A stretch of DNA of 62,278 bases from Brevibacterium permense (GTDB taxonomy: Bacteria > Actinomycetota > Actinomycetes > Actinomycetales > Brevibacteriaceae): contig NZ_QYCP01000073.1 of the NCBI RefSeq assembly GCF_025506275.1, forward strand, positions 1-62,278, written 5' to 3'. The notes beneath the pieces are model-generated. The model had not been told where the DNA came from. It saw nothing but the letters and a program-made list of their open reading frames with translations, and did not search any database. A program made the translations under genes and the position numbers. Below are positions 27,412 through 36,890 of the stretch, in pieces. How positions within the stretch are numbered: the first letter of the stretch is position 1; each line of letters opens with the position of its first letter.

Positions 27412-28764
27412 TCAGTCAGTGGCGATGAAGACGTTTTTCGTTTCCGTGAACGAATCCATGGCGTGCGGGCCGAGTTCCCGGCCGATGCCGGAACGCTTGA
27501 ACCCGCCGAATGGTGTCGAGTAGCGCACCGCGGAATGCGAGTTGACCGACAGCGCTCCGGTCTCGACTCCGCGTGCGGCCCGCAGCCCGCGTCCGATGTC
27601 GCGGGACCAGATCGAGCCGGAAAGGCCATAGTGGGAGTCGTTGGCCATGGCGATCGCCTCGGCTTCGTCACGAAAGCGCTGGACGGTGACGACGGGGCCG
27701 AAGATCTCCTCAGTGACGATGCGGTCGTAAGGCGTCTTCGGCAGCACCACGCTCGGCGCGAGCCAGTACCCGGTTCCGCTAGGCGCCTGCCCGGTGAACG
27801 CGACGTCGACTCCTTCGAGGAACCCCGCCACCGTCTGCAGGTGACCGGCGGAAATGAGTGGCCCCATCTCCGCATCCTCCCGCGCAGGGTCGGTGACATT
27901 GACGCCCTTGACCGCGGGTTCGAGGAGTTCGAGGAACCGGTCGAACACTGACTCCTCGACGAGGATGCGCGAGCGTGCGCAGCAGTCTTGACCGGCATTG
28001 TCGAATACGCCGTACGGAGCAGTGGCTGCGGCCGCCTCGAGATCCGCGTCGGCGAAGACGATGTTCGCCGACTTGCCGCCGAGTTCGAGGGTGGTGCGCT
28101 TCATCGTCTTCGCTGAATCTGCGAGGATCAGCTCCCCCACTTCGGTCGATCCAGTGAACACGATCTTCGCCACCCGCGGATCATCGGTGAAGGTCTGCCC
28201 GACGACGGAGCCGCGACCAGGCAGGACCTGGAGGACATCCTCGGGGATGCCGGCTTCGACAGCGAGTTCGCCGAGGCGGATCGCCGTCAGCGGTGTCAGT
28301 TCCGCGGGCTTGATAACGACCACGTTCCCTGCGGCCAGAGCAGGAACGAACCCCCACCCGGCGATCGGCATCGGGAAGTTCCAGGGCACGATGATGCCCA
28401 CAACTCCGAGTGGTTCGTTGAACGTGATGTCGATTCCCCCGGCAACCGGAATCTGCTCGCCGAGATGACGCTCCACTCCCCCTGCGAAATAATTGAGGAC
28501 ATCGCGCACGTTCGCCGCTTCCCCGCGTGCATTGCCGATCGTGTGGCCGGCTTCTGCGACTTCGAGTCGGGCGAGGTTTTCGATGTCCGCGTCGACCGCC
28601 CGGGCGAAGGCCCGCAGCAGCTCCGCTCGTTCGGCCGGTGCGGTTGTCCGCCACCGTTGGAAAGCGTCACCTGCGCGGCCGATCGCATCGCGCGTCGATT
28701 CGACGGTATGTCCAGCCACTGCGGTGATCCGCTCTTCGGTCGCAGGATTGAGCACATCGGTCAT
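27412..28764 (-). CDS. Aldehyde dehydrogenase (PuuC-like role)
   Basis: 450 aa. ALDH fold with PWNFPMPIAGW, FTGSTEVGE, LELGGKSAN (Glu) and DNAGQDCCARSRI (catalytic Cys). It overlaps the upstream amidotransferase gene by 4 nt (ATGA) and is 55 bp from the SDR. In the pathway it would oxidise a gamma-glutamylamino aldehyde to the acid. The slightly short length reflects a trimmed N-terminus. Confidence 0.92.
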   Translation of the reverse strand: MTDVLNPATEERITAVAGHTVESTRDAIGRAGDAFQRWRTTAPAERAELLRAFARAVDADIENLARLEVAEAGHTIGNARGEAANVRDVLNYFAGGVERHLGEQIPVAGGIDITFNEPLGVVGIIVPWNFPMPIAGWGFVPALAAGNVVVIKPAELTPLTAIRLGELAVEAGIPEDVLQVLPGRGSVVGQTFTDDPRVAKIVFTGSTEVGELILADSAKTMKRTTLELGGKSANIVFADADLEAAAATAPYGVFDNAGQDCCARSRILVEESVFDRFLELLEPAVKGVNVTDPAREDAEMGPLISAGHLQTVAGFLEGVDVAFTGQAPSGTGYWLAPSVVLPKTPYDRIVTEEIFGPVVTVQRFRDEAEAIAMANDSHYGLSGSIWSRDIGRGLRAARGVETGALSVNSHSAVRYSTPFGGFKRSGIGRELGPHAMDSFTETKNVFIATD

Positions 28765-29534
28765 AGTCGAGCCTCCTCTTTCGTCTCAGATTTTCGGCCG
28801 CGCACACGAGCGCGAGCTCTTTCGACGAGGTCGGTGAACAGATTCAATTCGTCGAGAGTCTCTTCCGGATGCCACTGCACCGCCACCATCCTCGCCACGT
28901 CACCTTCGAAGGCTTCGACGGTGCCGTCCTGCGCTCTGGCAGAGAGAACCAGCCCCTCACCGAGGCGGTCGATCGATTGATGATGATGACACCGAACCGT
29001 GGTTTCGGTTCCGAGGATCGCCGCGGTCCTCGTGTCGGGCAGAGTGTTCACTGCTACCTCGGCGAATTCGTCTTTGACCACCGCTTCATGAGGATCGAGA
29101 CCGGGAAGGTCCGGCATATGCTGGTGGAGGGTTCCACCGTGGACGGTGTTGACGATCTGAGCTCCCCGGCAGATCGCGAGAACTGGAATATCGACTTCGA
29201 CCGCCTGTTGATACAGGCTCACTTCGAATCGGTCACGGCGCAGATTGGGCGTTTGCGTCCGTTCATGCGGTTCGGCGTCATAGAGCCGGGGATCGACGTC
29301 GTCTCCGCCGGTGAGGACGACTCCGTCGAGCTCGGCCACTTCGGCAGCCGACCACGATTCCTCCGGGGGGAGGAGAACGACACGACCACCGGCACGGGTG
29401 ACTGCGGTGACGTAGACGCTGGGCAGAAAGGCTGCATCACGGTCCCAGACACCATACTGCCCTCTCCCGTAGTAGGTCGGCAGGCCGATGAGCGGACGCT
29501 TGGCCTCTGACTGATCAGAGCCGTTCGAAGCCAC
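28761..29534 (-). CDS. Class I glutamine amidotransferase, gamma-glutamyl amide hydrolase (PuuD-like)
   Basis: 257 aa from GTG 29534, with GGGAGG 6 nt upstream inside the preceding ligase gene. Peptidase C26/PuuD family. Nucleophile Cys in LAICRGAQIVN; His and Glu in VQWHPEET complete the triad. It hydrolyses the gamma-glutamyl bond of the oxidised intermediate, releasing glutamate and an amino acid. The gene overlaps the ligase by 20 nt and the ALDH by 4 nt, a tightly coupled operon. Confidence 0.88.
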   Translation of the reverse strand: MASNGSDQSEAKRPLIGLPTYYGRGQYGVWDRDAAFLPSVYVTAVTRAGGRVVLLPPEESWSAAEVAELDGVVLTGGDDVDPRLYDAEPHERTQTPNLRRDRFEVSLYQQAVEVDIPVLAICRGAQIVNTVHGGTLHQHMPDLPGLDPHEAVVKDEFAEVAVNTLPDTRTAAILGTETTVRCHHHQSIDRLGEGLVLSARAQDGTVEAFEGDVARMVAVQWHPEETLDELNLFTDLVERARARVRGRKSETKEEARL

Positions 29535-30879
29535 GTCGGACCTCCCAATCGGTGACAGCAGCATCGAAAGCAGCCATTTCAACGCGGCCGGCGTGAGCAT
29601 AGTGGTCGACGACTTCATCGCCGAACGCTTCGCGTGCGACTGACGACGTGTCGAAGGCGGAGACCGCATCGTGCAAGCGTCGCGGAATACTCCGAACGTC
29701 TTGGGTATAGGCATTGCCTGCCAAGGCTTCGGGCAGTTCCAATTTGTGATCCAGTCCGTGGATTCCAGCGGCGACGAGTGCCGCGCAGGCGAGGTACGGG
29801 TTGGCATCGGCACCGGGAACCCGCTGCTCGAATCGCAGACCGGGTCCGTGGCCGACGATGCGAACGGCACAGGTTCGGTTGTCCCAGCCCCAACCCACAG
29901 TGGTGGGGGCGAAGGAACCGTCGGCGAAGCGTTTGTACGAGTTGACGTTCGGCGCGTAGAGATAGGTGAAGTCATATTGGGTGGCAACGACTCCTGCCAC
30001 AAATTGCTTCATCGTCTCCGACATTTCATTGCCGTGCCCGACTCCGAACACTGGCTTTCCGGACGAGTCGTTGAGGCTCATGTGGATGTGGCACGAGCTG
30101 CCTTCGCGGCCATTGGGTTTGGCCATGAAGGTCACCGATCGTCCCTGCTGGTCAGCGATTTGCTTCGCGCCGAGTTTGTACACGACGTGGTTGTCGCAGG
30201 TGGCGAGGATGTTCGTGTATCGGAATCCGACTTCGAGCTGTCCGAGGTTGCACTCACCTTTGGCGCTCTCCGTATAGAGCCCGGCGCCGTCCATTTCGTT
30301 GCGCAGTCGGCGGAGATAGTCTTCGACCTGTCCTGTGCCGAAGAGAGAGTAGTCGATGTTGTAGATGCTGGCCGCTTCGAGGTTGCGGTAATCACCGGCC
30401 ATAGCGTTCCTGTAGCTCGTGTTGTACAGGGCAAACTCGAGCTCGGTGGCCCCGATCGGGGCGTATCCAAGCTTCTCGAGGCGTTCTAACTGAGCCTTGA
30501 GCACCTGCCGTGGGGAGACCGCCAAGGGAGTTCCGTTGGTACGCGCCAAATCGCATTGGACCATCACGGATCCCGGGTGCCATGGGATACGCCGCAGTGT
30601 CGAGAAATCGGGCACGAACAATAGGTCTCCATAGCCGTGTTCCCAGGAGGTCAGTGCGAAGCCGTCGACCGTGTTCATCTCGACGTCGGCGGCGAGCAGG
30701 TAGCTGCACCCCTCGGTGCCGTTATCCATCACTTCGTCGATGAAGAAACGTCCTGTAATCCGTTTGCCCTGAAGTCGGCCCTGCATATCTGTCGCCGCGA
30801 CGAGGACAGTGTCGACTTCTCCGGACTCGATGTCTTTCTGCAGCTGGTCAAGGGTCAACGGCGATGGGGCAGTGCTCAT
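29515..30879 (-). CDS. Glutamine synthetase-like gamma-glutamyl-amine ligase (PuuA/GlnA4-like)
   Basis: 454 aa, GS type with beta-grasp and catalytic domains. Visible: ATELEFALYN (metal Glu), KGECNLGQLEVGF, and MAKPNGREGSSCHIHMSL for ATP and metal binding. It lacks the NRYKRL motif and adenylylation loop of true glutamine synthetase (here NSYKRFADGSFAP). This is the PuuA/GlnA3/GlnA4 group, which joins glutamate to an amine with ATP. AGAGGA precedes ATG 30879. It is first in the operon and divergent from an APC permease. Confidence 0.9.
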   Translation of the reverse strand: MSTAPSPLTLDQLQKDIESGEVDTVLVAATDMQGRLQGKRITGRFFIDEVMDNGTEGCSYLLAADVEMNTVDGFALTSWEHGYGDLLFVPDFSTLRRIPWHPGSVMVQCDLARTNGTPLAVSPRQVLKAQLERLEKLGYAPIGATELEFALYNTSYRNAMAGDYRNLEAASIYNIDYSLFGTGQVEDYLRRLRNEMDGAGLYTESAKGECNLGQLEVGFRYTNILATCDNHVVYKLGAKQIADQQGRSVTFMAKPNGREGSSCHIHMSLNDSSGKPVFGVGHGNEMSETMKQFVAGVVATQYDFTYLYAPNVNSYKRFADGSFAPTTVGWGWDNRTCAVRIVGHGPGLRFEQRVPGADANPYLACAALVAAGIHGLDHKLELPEALAGNAYTQDVRSIPRRLHDAVSAFDTSSVAREAFGDEVVDHYAHAGRVEMAAFDAAVTDWEVRRGFERL

Positions 30880-31051
30880 AGTTCCTCTTCTGGATTGTGG
30901 CGCGTCATTGCGACCGCTCGCGGAAACTCTCAGGGGGTGAGTGTGATGAGGTATCAGCATTCCCCCTTAAGGTATGGCACTATTCCTTTTAAATGCAATG
31001 GGTCCGAGAAGAAATCGGCAAGTATCGCCACAAAGCATGCTAAAACAACCA

Positions 31052-31080
31052 TTGACAAACCATTAGCCGAGTGCCATGCT
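31052..31080 (+). promoter_or_regulatory. Permease promoter in the divergent control region
   Basis: TTGACA (31052-31057), 17-bp spacer, CATGCT (31075-31080). The 352 bp between the ligase and the permease (30880-31231) are AT-rich and contain no gene. They should carry both divergent promoters and the GntR site, which could not be assigned by eye. Confidence 0.45.
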
Positions 31081-31231
31081 CAACGACAGAACTCAACTAT
31101 GACTCCAGTCACGCGTTCGGATTTCAATCCAGACACGTAGCGTCCGCCTTCCGATCATCGTCGATCAGACCGAGCCGCATGGCGCCGGATGGCGCACAGA
31201 TAGATTCGTTTCGAGCAGAACGGTGTTCTCC

Positions 31232-32899
31232 ATGAGCAATGACGCCACACCTCCAGCAGAGCCGGAGAAGAAGTCGATACCCGAAACGGACTCGTCTCCG
31301 GCAATCGCGGACCTCAGCGAGGATGAGGCCGGACTGGCTGAGCTAGGCTACAAACAAGAGCTCAAACGCGGAATGTCGGGATTCGGCAACTTCGCGGTCT
31401 CCTTCTCAATCATCTCGATCCTCGCCGGCTGCATCACCTCCTACAGCATCGCCTTAGGCTCGGGCGGCCCGTCAGCAATCACTATCGGCTGGCCCCTGGT
31501 CGGCATCTTCGTCCTCTGCGTCGCTCTGGCCATGGCCGAGGTGTGTTCGAAGTACCCGACCGCGGGCGGCCTCTACTTCTGGGCGGGACGCCTGGCCAAA
31601 CGCAACAAACGGCATTGGGCCTGGTACGTCGGGTGGTTCAACTTCCTCGGTGAGGTGGCGGTCACCGCGGCAATCGACTACGGCGCGGCGACGACGATGA
31701 TGGCGTTTGCGGCGCTGACCTTCGGTGTCGCGCCCACTGCCCTCAACACGTTCGGGCTCTTCCTCGTTATCATCGTCATTCACGGCCTGCTCAACACCTT
31801 CGGCGTCAACCTCGTCAACCTGCTCTCGGGAGTCTCCGCCTGGTGGCACATCGTCGGGGTACTCATCATCGTCGGCGCCCTGTGGATCATGCCGACCAAA
31901 CACCAGTCATTCAGCTGGACGATGACGGCTTGGCACAACGAAACCGGATTCACATTCATGCCATTCGTCTTCCTCATGGGTCTGCTCATGGCCCAGTACA
32001 CTTACACCGGCTACGATGCATCGGCGCACGTAGCAGAGGAGACGAAGAATGCTTCGATCGCAGCCCCGAAGGGCATCGTGATGAGCGTGCTCATCTCGAT
32101 CATCGGCGGGTGGATCCTGCTGTACTCGATCACCGCGTCCATTCAAGACGGTTCCGAAGCAGGTCTGACCGCGCTCAATGCCACCGAAACGGGGCTGCCG
32201 CCGGCTCAGGTGTTCCTTGATGCACTCAACAATCCGACAATGGCGAAGTTCTTGCTCTTCATCGTCTGCGGCGCCCAGTTCTTCTGCGGCATGGCCTCGG
32301 TGACTGCGAACTCGCGAATGAGCTATGCGTTCTCTCGCGATGATGCGATTCCGGGGTCGCGGTGGTGGAAGAAGGTAAACCCGCGCACCGGCACTCCGAC
32401 GAACTCGATCTGGCTGTGCATCGCGCTCTCCACCGCACTCACACTGCCCGCGCTGTTCAATGAGACTGCGTACCTTGCAGTGACGAGTGTGGCGGTGATC
32501 GGACTCTATATCGCCTATGTCGCCCCGGTGCTGCTGCGCAGGCTCAAAGGCAAAGAATTCCAAGACGGCCCATGGAACCTCGGCAAGTGGAGCGGCGTCA
32601 TCGGTTGGATCGCAGTCGTGTGGGTGATCTTCATCTGCATCCTCTTCGTCCTCCCGCCGAGCTTGCCGATCACCATCTCAACGTTCAATTATTCCCCGAT
32701 TGCGGTGCTCGCAGTAGCTCTCATTGCTGTCGTCCTCTGGTACGCCCGCGGCAAGAAGCATTTTATGCAGCACCTCGACAAGGAACAGTTGGCCATCGAC
32801 GAGAAGAAGCTGCTCGAGGAAATCGACGACTGGCCCTTAAGAACTACCCGACGGCGGCCCAGCAACCTCGCGCGAGGTTGCTGGGCCGCCGTCGGGTAG
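31232..32899 (+). CDS. APC-family amine/amino acid permease (GABA-permease/ACT type)
   Basis: About 555 aa with 12 membrane segments, starting with GFGNFAVSFSIISILAG after a charged N-terminus. The E-E-T-K-N-A region and this start are typical of the amino acid/choline transporter group (BAT1/UGA4-like). ATG 31232 is preferred over GTG 31223; neither has a strong site. It is divergent from the gamma-glutamyl ligase, so it likely imports that pathway's substrate. The reading frame runs straight through repeat R5: the last 19 residues (from R-T-T-R-R-R to A-A-V-G) are encoded by it and the TAG stop is its final codon. The original C-terminus was therefore replaced. Confidence 0.9.
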   Translation: MSNDATPPAEPEKKSIPETDSSPAIADLSEDEAGLAELGYKQELKRGMSGFGNFAVSFSIISILAGCITSYSIALGSGGPSAITIGWPLVGIFVLCVALAMAEVCSKYPTAGGLYFWAGRLAKRNKRHWAWYVGWFNFLGEVAVTAAIDYGAATTMMAFAALTFGVAPTALNTFGLFLVIIVIHGLLNTFGVNLVNLLSGVSAWWHIVGVLIIVGALWIMPTKHQSFSWTMTAWHNETGFTFMPFVFLMGLLMAQYTYTGYDASAHVAEETKNASIAAPKGIVMSVLISIIGGWILLYSITASIQDGSEAGLTALNATETGLPPAQVFLDALNNPTMAKFLLFIVCGAQFFCGMASVTANSRMSYAFSRDDAIPGSRWWKKVNPRTGTPTNSIWLCIALSTALTLPALFNETAYLAVTSVAVIGLYIAYVAPVLLRRLKGKEFQDGPWNLGKWSGVIGWIAVVWVIFICILFVLPPSLPITISTFNYSPIAVLAVALIAVVLWYARGKKHFMQHLDKEQLAIDEKKLLEEIDDWPLRTTRRRPSNLARGCWAAVG

Positions 32900-32904
32900 T
32901 AATT
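32834..32904. repeat. Palindromic repeat copy 5 (R5), read through by the permease
   Basis: Perfectly paired 32844-32899 around CGC|GCG at 32871/32872. The left flank CCTTAAGAACTACC and right end GGTAGTAATTGG are as in R4. It lies inside the 3' end of the permease reading frame and upstream of the catalase terminator. Confidence 0.93.
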
Positions 32905-32923
32905 GGAAAAGAGAAAAAGAGAA

Positions 32924-32965
32924 GGCGGCCCGGACGCTCCCGCGGTGGGGAGGTTCCGGGCCGCC
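32924..32965. terminator. Bidirectional hairpin between permease and catalase
   Basis: Perfect 11-bp stem GGCGGCCCGGA / TCCGGGCCGCC with a 20-nt loop, located between two convergent genes. A purine-rich AAAGAGAAAAAGAGAA run lies on its left side, giving a U/C-rich tail for transcripts coming from the catalase. Confidence 0.7.
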
Positions 32966-33014
32966 GTCTCGTGCCCGACTCCGAGCGGTCAGGCGCTCAA
33001 GATCTCAGGCTGCT

Positions 33015-34493
33015 TCACCCCTTGACCTTGGCCTCGATGGCTGCGCCGACCTCGGCGTCGATGTTCTTCCAGTACTGGATCGCGTTCGACAGCACCGGTT
33101 CCTCGACTCCGTCGGGGAGTGCGCCGACCACAGTCTCGATGAGACCCTGGCGCTCTTCCTCGGTGTAGACCTCGCGGACCAGGGTGTGTGCCTGGCCGAA
33201 GTCGTCGTCCTCGGCGTGCAGACTGTAGGCGCTGCGGACCAGCTCGCCATCGGCCTCCCAGCCGTTGTCGACCGTGCCCTGCTCGTCCTGGAAGGAACGT
33301 CCGTACGAGTTCGGGGCGTAGACCGGTGCATTACCCGAGTGGTGGTATTGCATCTGGCCTTCCTTGTCATACGAATTCGTCTTCTTGACAGGGGCGTTGA
33401 CCGGCAGTTGGTTGAAGTTCGTGCCGATGCGGTTGCGCTGCGCATCCGGGTAGGAGAACACGCGGCCCAGCAGCATCTTGTCCGGCGAGAGCCCGGTTCC
33501 CGGCACGGTGTTCGAGGGGCTGAATGCAGCCTGCTCGATCTGTGCGAAGTGGTTCGAGGGGTTCTCGTTGAGGGTGAACTTGCCGACCTTGATGAGCGGG
33601 TAGTCCTTCTTCGACCAGGTCTTGGTCAGGTCGAAGGGGTTGAAGCGGTAGTCCTTGGCTTCTTCGTACGGCATGATCTGCACGCTGAAGGTCCAGGACG
33701 GATAGTCCCCGCGCTCGATGGCATCGAACAGGTCGCGGCGGTGCATGTCCGCGTCCTCGCCAGCCATCCGACCGGCCTCCTCGTTGCTCATGTTCTCCAC
33801 GCCCTGGTCGGTGTGGAAGTGGTACTGGACCCAGAACTTCTCGCCCTCGGCGTTGACCCACATGTAGGTGTGCGAGGAGTAGCCGTTCATGTGGCGCCAG
33901 CTCTTGGGCAGGCCGCGGGGTCCCATGAGGTAGGAGACCTGGTGAGCCGACTCGGGCGAGAGCGACCAGAAGTCCCACTGCATGTTGTTGCTGCGCAGAC
34001 CCGAATCGGGGGTGCGCTTCTGCGAGTGGATGAAGTCGGGGAACTTCATGGGATCGCGGACGAAGAACACGGGGGTGTTGTTGCCCACCATGTCGAAGTT
34101 GCCCTCTTCGGTGTAGAACTTCAGCGCGAATCCGCGCACGTCGCGCCAGGAGTCGGGCGAGCCGAGCTCGCCGGCGACGGTGGAGAAGCGGGCGAGCATC
34201 GGGGTCTTCTTGCCCGGCTGCAGGAAGTCGGCCTTCGTGTACTTGGAGACGTCTTCGGTGACTTCGAGCTCACCGAATGCGCCGGATCCCTTGGCGTGGG
34301 GACTGCGCTCGGGAACACGTTCACGGTCGAAGCGAGCAAGCTTCTCAACCAGAGCTACATCGTGGAGCATCAGCGGCCCGTTCGCGCCGACGCTCAGCGA
34401 GTGAGCATCGGATTCCCGCGGCGCACCGGACTCGGTCGTCGATGCCTTCGTACTGTCGTGACCGGCATATTCATGATCTGTATGTTGCGTCAT
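33015..34493 (-). CDS. katA: Monofunctional haem catalase
   Basis: 492 aa, small-subunit clade 3 catalase. It dismutes H2O2. Distal His in [15 protein letters not shown], distal Asn in [11 protein letters not shown], and proximal haem-ligand Tyr in [14 protein letters not shown] are all present. The Ser-Pro before the distal His is unusual, since most family members have V-V. GAAGGAG precedes ATG 34493. The H2O2 made by the amine oxidase cluster is a plausible substrate, though the gene is a normal stress function. The 235 bp upstream show no clear operator. Confidence 0.95.
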   Translation of the reverse strand: MTQHTDHEYAGHDSTKASTTESGAPRESDAHSLSVGANGPLMLHDVALVEKLARFDRERVPERSPHAKGSGAFGELEVTEDVSKYTKADFLQPGKKTPMLARFSTVAGELGSPDSWRDVRGFALKFYTEEGNFDMVGNNTPVFFVRDPMKFPDFIHSQKRTPDSGLRSNNMQWDFWSLSPESAHQVSYLMGPRGLPKSWRHMNGYSSHTYMWVNAEGEKFWVQYHFHTDQGVENMSNEEAGRMAGEDADMHRRDLFDAIERGDYPSWTFSVQIMPYEEAKDYRFNPFDLTKTWSKKDYPLIKVGKFTLNENPSNHFAQIEQAAFSPSNTVPGTGLSPDKMLLGRVFSYPDAQRNRIGTNFNQLPVNAPVKKTNSYDKEGQMQYHHSGNAPVYAPNSYGRSFQDEQGTVDNGWEADGELVRSAYSLHAEDDDFGQAHTLVREVYTEEERQGLIETVVGALPDGVEEPVLSNAIQYWKNIDAEVGAAIEAKVKG

Positions 34494-34728
34494 AACATCT
34501 CCTTCAACCGTGTGATTTCAGGCGTCGTCGCTCAGCCCGCGATCACGGCCACCGGTGAGATGCGGTTCGCGCCGGTGCAGCTGATCGATCGGCTGAGCGC
34601 CGTTCGCCCAGTCTCGTTATCCCGACTTCGGCAGAACACTGTCGGAGTTGGTTTCAACCTAGCGATGTTCTCTGCTTCACACAACCAAGGGTGGGCTGTC
34701 TAAATTCCCGTCCTCGACGTTGTCCGGC

Positions 34729-36084
34729 TCAGCCCTCTGCCGAGGCCGCCGCTCCACCACCGGAACCGCCGGTCGAACCGCCGGTTCCGGATCCGCCCGA
34801 ACCCGACGAGCCGCGGCCGGAACCGCTGCCCGAACCGTCCGAGCCGGATCCGGATCCTGTGCTGCTGTTTGTGCCGCCGCTGGTGTCCCCGGTGCTGCCG
34901 GTGCCATCGGTCGAGGTGGAACCGCTGCTCGTTTCGGTGCCGTCGGTGCTCGTCGAACCGCCGTTGGTATCGCTCGTGCCCGTCGTCGTGTCCGTACCCT
35001 GAGAGTCCTGGCCCTCGGCCGCACCTTCGGTGCCGGTCTCCCCCGCCGAGGCGGACTGACCGTTCTGCGTGTTCGATCCGCTGTTCGATGAGCTCTGACC
35101 GCCGTCGACACCCGACCCGGATCCGCTCGACGATTCGTCTCCGCTGGTTCCGGAGTCCGAGGTCCCGTCGTCGGTGACGGGTTCGTCGTTCGTTGACTGC
35201 CCGGTCACCGATCGTGAGATCTGCGAGGTGCCTGGTGAGATATCGGCTTCGGTGAAGTTCTCGGCCATGACGACCGCGCCGAGTCCGATTCCGAAGGCTG
35301 CGACGCCGATCGTCAACGGGTAGAGCACCCGTTTGCGACGCAGCTTCTGCCACCAGGAGCGGGGCTCGCTCTCGGTTTCACTGCCGTCGCCGTCCTCGGC
35401 TGTTCTGTCGTCCGACGCTGAGGCGGCTGCCGCGGTAGTACTAACGCCGGCGGGTTCCGGCGGAGCAAAGGCCGAATCCTCGGCGAGTGAGCGATCGACA
35501 GAGTCAGCCTTCCCGTTGGGTTGCTTCGCGATCTTCGCCTTGACTGCCGGAGCGAGTTTGGACCCGACTTCCTGGATCTTCTCCTTGCCTTTGTCGAGGC
35601 TGCGACCGTAGAGAGTGACGGCCAGGGCGGTGACGATGCTGGCGACTCCGGCACCGACGACCGTGCCCGCGACACCGAGCTGACCACCGATGACGGAGGA
35701 GGTCGCAGCGGCGCCGGCACCCGCCAGCAGCTGAGTAGCCGAGATCCGGCCCTCTGAGGATTTCTCCTCTTTCTTGTCCTCGACTGTCTCTGCCGCTTCG
35801 GCAACGGCGGCCGGGGAGGCAGCCGTGGCCGAGGCGGACGTCTGTGAGCCAGCGGGTGAGTCCGACAGAGTCTTCGTCTGCGGTTGTGTGGACTGGCTGT
35901 CGTGGCGGATTGGGTTGGGCGGCATCACCTTGGTGACGACGTGTTCGGTGGGTTCGGCTGCCGGGGCCGGGTGGGAGCTGACGATCTCTTCGGTGATCAG
36001 CGGCAGGGTCTGGGAATGCTCCGGCAGACGAGTTCCGTCGTTGTGCTGGTGCTGTCTGTTCTTACCGCTGTCGCCGACCGTCAA
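34729..36084 (-). CDS. Membrane protein with long Ser/Gly/Thr-rich tail
   Basis: About 451 aa from TTG 36084, supported by GGAGG 4 nt upstream. Three parts are visible: a low-complexity Ala/Ser/Thr/Glu N-terminal region; a Gly/Ala-rich hydrophobic stretch (IGGQLGVAGTVVGAGVASIV...); and, after a Trp/Arg/Lys anchor, one clear membrane helix (LYPLTIGVAAFGIGLGAVVMA). About 150 residues of Ser, Gly, Thr and Asp follow, with repeated S-T-D-G-T and G-S-G-S units. The tail is probably outside the membrane. No enzyme domain is recognised. The composition resembles cell-wall-spanning linkers. Confidence 0.72.
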   Translation of the reverse strand: MTVGDSGKNRQHQHNDGTRLPEHSQTLPLITEEIVSSHPAPAAEPTEHVVTKVMPPNPIRHDSQSTQPQTKTLSDSPAGSQTSASATAASPAAVAEAAETVEDKKEEKSSEGRISATQLLAGAGAAATSSVIGGQLGVAGTVVGAGVASIVTALAVTLYGRSLDKGKEKIQEVGSKLAPAVKAKIAKQPNGKADSVDRSLAEDSAFAPPEPAGVSTTAAAASASDDRTAEDGDGSETESEPRSWWQKLRRKRVLYPLTIGVAAFGIGLGAVVMAENFTEADISPGTSQISRSVTGQSTNDEPVTDDGTSDSGTSGDESSSGSGSGVDGGQSSSNSGSNTQNGQSASAGETGTEGAAEGQDSQGTDTTTGTSDTNGGSTSTDGTETSSGSTSTDGTGSTGDTSGGTNSSTGSGSGSDGSGSGSGRGSSGSGGSGTGGSTGGSGGGAAASAEG

Positions 36085-36255
36085 AATTCCTCCAAAATCC
36101 GGTGGAGAACCATTCTCGAACATGCACGTTCGGGCATCCTGACACTTCCCGTCCGAAGCTGAGAAAGGCCTGATGGAAATGCCCGGAAACGGCACTGTCA
36201 CCTGGGACGATACGCAGGAATGTGACGCCCGGGACAGTCAGTTCTCACTGATTTC

Positions 36256-36843
36256 TCAGATGTGCGCGTCGGCACTTTCGGAGTGGAGATACGCCACCGA
36301 GACCTCCTCTGGAGCAACCTCACCCTGCTCGAGTTCGAGCAGCTGAAAACGCGGGAGATCCAACCCCGCTTCGAGAGTGAGCACAAACTCGAATCCGCTG
36401 GCCGGGAACTGCTCACCGATGCTCATCTGCAGCTCGCCGCAGGCACATTCGGTCGCGCCGCTCGCACACGTGCCGGTGTCGTGAGCGGAGTCGTCCATAC
36501 CGTCGTCGGCGACCATGAGGTTGACGGCGAAACAGGGCGCTGCCAATTCGACGAGACTCACGTTCTGACTTCCGTGGAAATGTTCCGGGTGCAACGCCGG
36601 CACCGGGTGCACGATCCCGTCGATCTCCAGGGCCACCTCGGCAGTGGGGAGGAAGGTGCGCGCCATTCCGGACAGGGCTGAGAACGGGCCCACACGTTCG
36701 AGTCGAGCGATGCTCAACCGCCAAGGACGCAGCCCCGGGGTCAGCTGCGCGGAGTCAGCCAGGGAGACGAGCTCAGTGGTCTGACCGGCACCATTGGCCC
36801 ACGGGACAGGATCACGGTCAGCAAACGAGGCGAGCGCGCGCAT
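36256..36843 (-). CDS. HutD/Ves-family protein
   Basis: 195 aa cupin-like protein. Signatures: VPWANGAGQTTELV near the N-terminus and PWRLSIARLERVGPFSALSGMART. The family is linked to histidine utilisation or cold-response (Ves) but its biochemical role is unknown. No hut genes are nearby. No Shine-Dalgarno is visible before ATG 36843. The gene lies 47 bp downstream of the VOC gene on the same strand. Confidence 0.85.
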   Translation of the reverse strand: MRALASFADRDPVPWANGAGQTTELVSLADSAQLTPGLRPWRLSIARLERVGPFSALSGMARTFLPTAEVALEIDGIVHPVPALHPEHFHGSQNVSLVELAAPCFAVNLMVADDGMDDSAHDTGTCASGATECACGELQMSIGEQFPASGFEFVLTLEAGLDLPRFQLLELEQGEVAPEEVSVAYLHSESADAHI

Positions 36844-36890
36844 GACTCAGCACACCACGGACGGGTGGGGTCGCCTCGGTGGTGGTGTGG

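Noticed and set aside
30948..31140. Short plus-strand frame in the ligase/permease intergenic region
   Set aside because: No ribosome site, no resemblance to known proteins, and it occupies the AT-rich divergent control region.
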